Part shown: positions 15,131-18,349 of the stretch, one piece after another
Position numbering within the stretch: the first letter of the stretch is position 1
Layout: each line of letters opens with the position of its first letter
From: Solirubrobacteraceae bacterium
GTDB lineage: Bacteria > Actinomycetota > Thermoleophilia > Solirubrobacterales > Solirubrobacteraceae
Length of the DNA: 18,349 nucleotides
Direction: 5' to 3'
Assembly (NCBI GenBank): GCA_024710825.1
Contig: JANJUA010000166.1
Location: forward strand, 1 to 18,349
Made by a program: the position numbers and the translations under genes
Notes under the pieces: model-generated
What the model was told of the DNA's origin: nothing
Databases searched by the model: none
Seen by the model: the letters and a program-made list of their open reading frames with translations, nothing else

Positions 15131-15694
15131 ATGTTGATCTACTCGATGGGCGTCTCGGTGGACGGGTTCATCTGCGACCGCCGGGGCGGCTTCGACTGGA
15201 CGGCTCCGATTGACGAGCTGTTCCGCTTCCATCTCGCGCGCGTCGGCGGGCTCGGCGCGTACCTGCTGGGCCGGAGGCTCTACGAGGCGATGCGGGTCTG
15301 GGAGACCGACCCGTCGCTGCGTGACGGCGCGGACGCGAACGAGTTCGCCGACGTCTGGTGCGCGCTTCCGAAGATCGTCTTCAGCCGCACGCTCGACGAC
15401 GTCCAGGGCAACGCGCGGCTGGCCGAGGCCTCGGTGACCGACGAGGTCGCCGCGACGCTCGCCGCGACCGACAAGGACGTCGAGATCGGCGGCGCGGGCC
15501 TGGCCGCGACCGCGTTCGAGCTGGGCCTCGTCGACGAGCTGCGCATGTTCCGCTACCCGGTCGTGGTCGGCGGCGGTACGCCGTTCCTGCCTCCGGTCGC
15601 CGAGGACGTGGCGCTCGACCTGGTCGAGAGCCGTACGTTCGGCTCGCGGGTGATCTACGAGCGCTACCGCCTCGTCCGCGACGCTCCGGCCTGA
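15131..15694 (+). CDS. Dihydrofolate-reductase-like protein (RibD C-terminal fold)
   Basis: This 187-residue protein has the DHFR/RibD-C pattern of the YwjB/YyaP group: MGVSVDGFICDRRGGFDW at the N terminus, YLLGRRLYEAMRVWE, PKIVFSRTLDDVQGNARL, the NADPH loop VEIGGAGLAATAFELGLVDELRMF (with the IGGAG turn), and VVVGGGTPFLPP. It is probably an NADPH-dependent reductase of unknown substrate. Standalone proteins of this group are not folate biosynthetic DHFR. The ATG at 15131 follows GAAGG and starts 4 bp after the membrane gene stop. Its last 31 bp overlap the antisense 3' end of the next gene. Confidence 0.92.
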   Translation: MLIYSMGVSVDGFICDRRGGFDWTAPIDELFRFHLARVGGLGAYLLGRRLYEAMRVWETDPSLRDGADANEFADVWCALPKIVFSRTLDDVQGNARLAEASVTDEVAATLAATDKDVEIGGAGLAATAFELGLVDELRMFRYPVVVGGGTPFLPPVAEDVALDLVESRTFGSRVIYERYRLVRDAPA

Positions 15695-16560
15695 CCCAGC
15701 GCGTCGCGAGCAGCGTCGGCGAAGCTCGTCAGCGGGAACGGGAGCAGCTCTCCGATGCGGTCGTCGCGGACGACCGTCGCGTTGCGCAGGCCCTCGACGA
15801 GCGGGCGGGCGACGCTCGCCCCGACCGGCGTGACGAGGTGCAGCCAGTACGAGGACAGCCGCGGGCTGAGCACCGGCACCTTCACGATCCGACGGCGCTT
15901 GCCGCGCAGCCGAGCGATCTGCCGGATCATCTCCCCGTAGTCGATGACGTCCGGGCCGCCGACGTCGAAGCTCTCGCCCAGCGCCTCGCTCCGGCCGGCC
16001 ACGCCGGTCAGGTAGCGGATCACGTCGGCGAGGGCGATCGGCTGGGTGGGGGTCGAGACCCATCGCGGCGCGACCATCACCGGGAGCCGGTCGACGAGGG
16101 CGACGATGGTCTCGAACGCGGCGCTGCCGTGCCCGACCACGACGGCGGCGCTCAGCGTCGTCACCGGAACCGACGAGGACGACAGCACGGCGCCGGTCTC
16201 CCGCCGGCTGCGGAGGTGCGGGGAGAGGTCCGGCGAGTCGTCGCCGAGCCCGCCGAGATAGACGAGCTGGGAGACGCCGGCGCGCTCGGCCTCGGTGACG
16301 ACGTTCTCCGCCACCTGCCGATCGAGCTCGGAGAAGTCGCGCGCGCCGAGCGAGTGGACGAGGTGATAGGCGACGTCGACTCCCTCGAGCGCGCCGCGTG
16401 TCGACTCGGCACTGGTGAGATCGGCGGCGAGCGAGCGGATGCCGGGGTGCGCAGGCGTGCTCCCGCTCCGGGAGATCGCGACCACCTCGCCGCGCTCCGC
16501 GAGCGCCGGGACGAGGGCGCGGCCGATGAAGCCGGTGGCTCCGAGGACGGCAGCTCTCAC
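15664..16560 (-). CDS. NAD(P)-binding atypical short-chain dehydrogenase (YbjT-like)
   Basis: This 298-residue Rossmann protein has the nucleotide motif GATGFIG at 7-13, an Arg after the second strand (ISRSG), DLTSAESTRGAL, and the family phrases AYHLVHSLGARDFSELDRQVAENV, YLGGLGDD and PRWVSTPTQPIALADVIRYL. Family members often carry a C-terminal DUF2867 domain; at this length that domain seems to be missing. It starts with GTG at 16560, overlapping the stop of the regulator upstream by 4 bp (GTGA), so it is translationally coupled to the B12-type regulator and likely shares its control. Substrate unknown. Confidence 0.9.
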   Translation of the reverse strand: MRAAVLGATGFIGRALVPALAERGEVVAISRSGSTPAHPGIRSLAADLTSAESTRGALEGVDVAYHLVHSLGARDFSELDRQVAENVVTEAERAGVSQLVYLGGLGDDSPDLSPHLRSRRETGAVLSSSSVPVTTLSAAVVVGHGSAAFETIVALVDRLPVMVAPRWVSTPTQPIALADVIRYLTGVAGRSEALGESFDVGGPDVIDYGEMIRQIARLRGKRRRIVKVPVLSPRLSSYWLHLVTPVGASVARPLVEGLRNATVVRDDRIGELLPFPLTSFADAARDALGQAGASRTRR

Positions 16561-17447
16561 GAGGGCTCACCACCGTCCCCGACCAGCGCCATCACGCGCG
16601 CCGCCTCGGCGATCGGGTCGCCGGACAGGGCGAGGGCGCCGCTGTCGTCCAGCACGCCGTTCGCGGCGGCGGCGCCGCCGACCGCGAGCCGTTGCCGGCC
16701 GGCGAGCGCGCGCAGCTGCGGCACGACCGGTTGCAGGCGCTCGCCGCTGACGCCGCTGAGAACCGCCAGGCTCGGATCGCGTCGGCGGCTGATCTCCTCC
16801 ACCGTCTCGATCGGCGAGTCGGCGCCGAGGTAGACGATGCGCCAGCCCCGCGCGCGCAGCGCCAGCCCGAACGCGATCAGACCGAGGTCGTGCTGCTCAC
16901 CGGGCAGACAGGCGAGCACCGCGGTCGGGCCCAGCCCGAGGCCCCAGCCCCGCGCCAGGCCGAGGAGCCGCCCGCGCACGATGCTCGAGGCGAAGTGCTC
17001 CTGGGCGACCGAGGCGTCGCCGCGCTGCCAGCGGTCTCCCAGCTCGTGCAGGTACGGCAGGACGACGTCGCCGAGCAGCGTCTCCACGGTCACCACGGCG
17101 AGCAGCCGGTCGAAGATCGCCTGGGCGCGCGGCTCGTCGAAGCCTTCGAGCGCATCGGCGAGATCGTCGCGTACCGCGTCGGGCCGGAGCGCCGTCGGGG
17201 CCGCTTGGTCGTCGGCGTCGGCTCGCAGGGCGAGCGCCGCCGCCTCGGCGGCGGCCAGGCCGTCGGAGAGGTGTCGGCGCATGACGCGCACCCGCTCCAC
17301 GTCCGCGGGCGTGTAGAGCCGGAGCCCGCCGGTCGAGCGGACCGGGCGCAGGAGCCCGTATCGGCGCTCCCATGCGCGCAGCAGCTCGGGGCTCACGCCC
17401 GATCGCTTGCTCAGCTCGCCGATTCGGAGGACTCCGTCGCCGTCCAT
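16557..17447 (-). CDS. CarH/LitR-type MerR regulator with adenosylcobalamin photoreceptor domain
   Basis: In this 296-residue protein a MerR winged helix (LRIGELSKRSGVSPELLRAWERRYGLLRPVRSTGGLRLY, residues 7-45) is followed by a four-helix cap and a Rossmann B12 domain. The cap has the Wx9EH signature (W140, E150, H151). The B12 domain has ExHxxG (E184, H186, G189; H186 is the expected lower cobalt ligand), then YLGADSP and GVSGERL. Proteins of this class bind adenosylcobalamin, repress as tetramers in the dark and release DNA in light. The residue after W140 is Gln, where Thermus CarH has His132. I chose the ATG at 17447; it is 7 bp after a -10 box, so probably leaderless. An in-frame TTG at 17474 would run through the promoter. 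Confidence 0.93.
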   Translation of the reverse strand: MDGDGVLRIGELSKRSGVSPELLRAWERRYGLLRPVRSTGGLRLYTPADVERVRVMRRHLSDGLAAAEAAALALRADADDQAAPTALRPDAVRDDLADALEGFDEPRAQAIFDRLLAVVTVETLLGDVVLPYLHELGDRWQRGDASVAQEHFASSIVRGRLLGLARGWGLGLGPTAVLACLPGEQHDLGLIAFGLALRARGWRIVYLGADSPIETVEEISRRRDPSLAVLSGVSGERLQPVVPQLRALAGRQRLAVGGAAAANGVLDDSGALALSGDPIAEAARVMALVGDGGEPS

Positions 17448-17454
17448 GCCCACA

Positions 17455-17485
17455 ACTATACGGCTTCTGGACAAGAGCTTGACAA
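17455..17485 (-). promoter_or_regulatory. Promoter of the CarH-like gene, 19-bp spacer
   Basis: On the minus strand TTGTCA (17485-17480), a 19-bp spacer and TATAGT (17460-17455) precede the ATG at 17447 by 7 bp. A 19-bp spacer is the typical overlong spacing of MerR-controlled promoters. Its -35 overlaps the -35 of the divergent promoter, so the two cannot easily be used at once. Array 1 of 11-bp repeats lies across it. Confidence 0.7.
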
Positions 17486-17490
17486 CTCGC
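17458..17490. promoter_or_regulatory. Array 1: three 11-bp-phased repeats over the carH-like promoter
   Basis: ATACGG at 17458, GGACAA at 17469 and TGACAA at 17480 begin consecutive 11-bp units sharing the core (T/G)AC(A/G)(A/G). They cover the spacer, -10 edge and -35 of the regulator's own promoter and the -35 of the divergent promoter. CarH tetramers are known to contact tandem direct repeats with this period, so this is a likely autoregulatory operator; binding is inferred. Confidence 0.6.
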
Positions 17491-17508
17491 GACGGGCGGC
17501 GCTACCGT
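17479..17508 (+). promoter_or_regulatory. Promoter of the DUF378-FAS1 unit
   Basis: A perfect -35 TTGACA (17479-17484), an 18-bp spacer and TACCGT (17503-17508) predict a transcript start near 17515, about 30 nt before the ATG at 17546. It is divergent from, and overlaps at the -35, the promoter of the CarH-like gene. Confidence 0.65.
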
Positions 17509-17550
17509 ACGGAACATGGACAACATCCGTACAGGAGGTGGACAGATGAA
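17507..17550 (+). promoter_or_regulatory. Array 2: four 11-bp-phased repeats from the -10 into the ribosome site of DUF378
   Basis: GTACGG at 17507, GGACAA at 17518, GTACAG at 17529 and GGACAG at 17540 start four consecutive 11-bp units with the common core G(T/G)AC(A/G)(A/G), the same core as array 1. Together they cover the end of the -10, the start site, the leader and the AGGAGG ribosome site. A bound CarH tetramer here would block the DUF378-FAS1 promoter in the dark. The repeats are seen directly; the binding protein is inferred from the adjacent gene. Confidence 0.6.
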
Positions 17551-17794
17551 GGGTCTGAACGCGGTCGCCGGGGCACTGCTCGTCGTCGGGGGGCTCAACT
17601 GGGGTCTCGTCGCCATCGCGAGGTTCGACCTCGTCGCCTGGATCTTCGGCGAGGAGTTCGGCACGACGAACGCCGCGAGCCGCATCGTCTACGGCCTCGT
17701 CGGCCTCGCCGCCGTCTACGCGATCGGCGCGCTGCTCGCCCAGCGCCGGCCCGCCGACCATGACGCGCGCCACGCGGCCACCGCGCAGCGCTAG
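17546..17794 (+). CDS. DUF378 family small membrane protein
   Basis: This 82-residue protein of two helices has the DUF378 signature: LNAVAGALLVVGGLNWGLVAIARFDLVAWIFG in the first half and SRIVYGLVGLAAVYAIGALLA in the second, joined by a short acidic loop. The C terminus is a polar, His/Arg-rich tail. AGGAGG at 17533-17538 lies 7 bp before the ATG at 17546 and decides the start; an in-frame ATG at 17516 would sit at the transcript start. The role of DUF378 is unknown. It precedes the FAS1 gene by 27 bp in the same direction, so they are likely one operon under the divergent B12-type regulator. Confidence 0.93.
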   Translation: MKGLNAVAGALLVVGGLNWGLVAIARFDLVAWIFGEEFGTTNAASRIVYGLVGLAAVYAIGALLAQRRPADHDARHAATAQR

Positions 17795-17821
17795 ATCGAT
17801 CACCGACAGGAGAGGAACACC

Positions 17822-18334
17822 ATGAAGAGGATCCGTATCGCCGCCGCCGCCGTGGCCGTCGCCTCAGCCGTGGCGGTCGCCGGTCCCGCGAGCGCCGGCG
17901 CTCAGGAGGGCGCGGCCGCGGCGGCCGCGAAGAAGACCGTCGTCGAGACCGCGGTCGACGCAGGGCAGTTCGACACCCTGGTCTCGCTCGTGAAGAAGGC
18001 GGGCCTGGCCAAGACCCTGAGCGGCAAGGGCCCGTTCACCGTGTTCGCGCCGACGGACGCGGCCTTCGCGAAGGTTCCGAACGGCGTCCTCGACGAGCTG
18101 GCCGAGGACAAGGCCAAGCTCCGCTCGGTTCTGCTGTACCACGTCGCGGGGAGCAAGCTGCCCGCGGCGAAGATCGCGGATCGGAGCTCGGTCAAGACGC
18201 TCAACGGCCAACGCGTCCGCGTCCGCACCCAGGGCAAGACCGTGCGGGTCGGCGACGCCCGGGTCACCACCGCCGACGTCGGCGCCTCGAACGGCGTCAT
18301 CCACGTCATCGACAAGGTCCTGATCCCTCGCTAG
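17822..18334 (+). CDS. Secreted single FAS1 (fasciclin) domain protein
   Basis: This 170-residue protein has a signal peptide (KRIRI, then a hydrophobic Ala/Val core, likely cleavage after ASA-GA near 25) and a single FAS1 domain from about 39 to the end. The conserved H1 block FTVFAPTDAAFAKVP is at 72-86, then YHV with LLYHVAGSKL, and the H2 block SNGVIHVIDKVLIP at 156-169. This domain mediates adhesion or ligand binding outside the cell; the mycobacterial MPT70/MPB83 proteins are single-domain relatives. AGGAGAGG ends about 6 bp before the ATG. No cell-wall anchor is seen, so it is probably released. Only 15 bp of unassigned sequence follows it in the window. Confidence 0.95.
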   Translation: MKRIRIAAAAVAVASAVAVAGPASAGAQEGAAAAAAKKTVVETAVDAGQFDTLVSLVKKAGLAKTLSGKGPFTVFAPTDAAFAKVPNGVLDELAEDKAKLRSVLLYHVAGSKLPAAKIADRSSVKTLNGQRVRVRTQGKTVRVGDARVTTADVGASNGVIHVIDKVLIPR

Positions 18335-18349
18335 ACCCTTTGGCGGGGG

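Noticed and set aside
17507..17532. Inverted repeat GTACGGA-N12-TCCGTAC near the DUF378 transcript start, read as a MerR dyad
   Set aside because: It is real in the sequence, but the 11-bp direct-repeat phasing explains more of the region and fits the CarH class better; kept only as an alternative reading.
17516..17545. Upstream ATG as start of the DUF378 protein
   Set aside because: It sits at the predicted transcript start with no ribosome site and adds ten non-family residues; the ATG at 17546 has AGGAGG at ideal spacing.
1..18349. Mobile element, prophage, CRISPR or defence island
   Set aside because: No transposase, integrase, terminal repeats, spacer arrays or defence-type genes were seen, and base composition is even apart from small promoter patches.

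Overview
The window is very GC-rich with almost no gap between genes. Gene starts alternate between strong Shine-Dalgarno sites and leaderless-looking starts. It holds a LuxR-type ATPase regulator of the large 'LAL' kind, a B12-type MerR regulator, secreted FAS1 and cysteine-peptidase-like proteins, and an AHSA1/ArsR pair. Together these point to a high-GC actinobacterium, most likely Thermoleophilia/Solirubrobacterales; that placement is inferred from style, not from a marker gene. I see no rRNA, tRNA, insertion sequence, integrase or CRISPR array, so this looks like ordinary chromosome.

Layout. (1) Positions 1-3667, plus strand: the 3' end of an unrecognised gene, then a complete nitrate/sulfonate/pyrimidine-type ABC importer (ATPase, permease, lipoprotein receptor). 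It ends at a strong hairpin shared with the converging next unit. (2) 3742-7328, minus strand: cysJ-cysI, an NADPH-dependent assimilatory sulfite reductase that aligns end to end with the enterobacterial enzyme. (3) 7329-7503: a divergent control region with an unusual AT-rich 13-bp inverted repeat, then a secreted papain/C39-like protein (7504-8391) and a 929-residue LAL regulator (8446-11235). (4) 11270-12089, minus strand: an ArsR-family repressor overlapping an AHSA1/SRPBCC gene, driven by a near-consensus promoter with a palindromic operator in its spacer. (5) 12215-15694, plus strand: a methyltransferase, a flavin amine oxidase coupled to a small membrane protein, and a dihydrofolate-reductase-like protein. 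(6) 15664-17447, minus strand: a CarH/LitR-type adenosylcobalamin photoreceptor regulator, translationally coupled to an NAD(P)-binding protein. (7) 17546-18334, plus strand and divergent from it: a DUF378 membrane protein and a secreted FAS1 (fasciclin) protein.

The most interesting part is the 98-bp region between the CarH-like regulator and DUF378-FAS1. It carries two overlapping back-to-back promoters, one with the 19-bp spacer typical of MerR-regulated promoters. It also carries seven copies of a short motif in two arrays, each phased at exactly 11 bp, which is the repeat period known for CarH tetramer operators. This suggests a light- and B12-controlled cell-surface module (DUF378 plus FAS1), whereas most characterised CarH/LitR targets are carotenoid or photolyase genes. 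The regulator keeps the Wx9EH and ExHxxG B12 motifs but has Gln where Thermus CarH has His132, the residue that captures cobalamin after photolysis.
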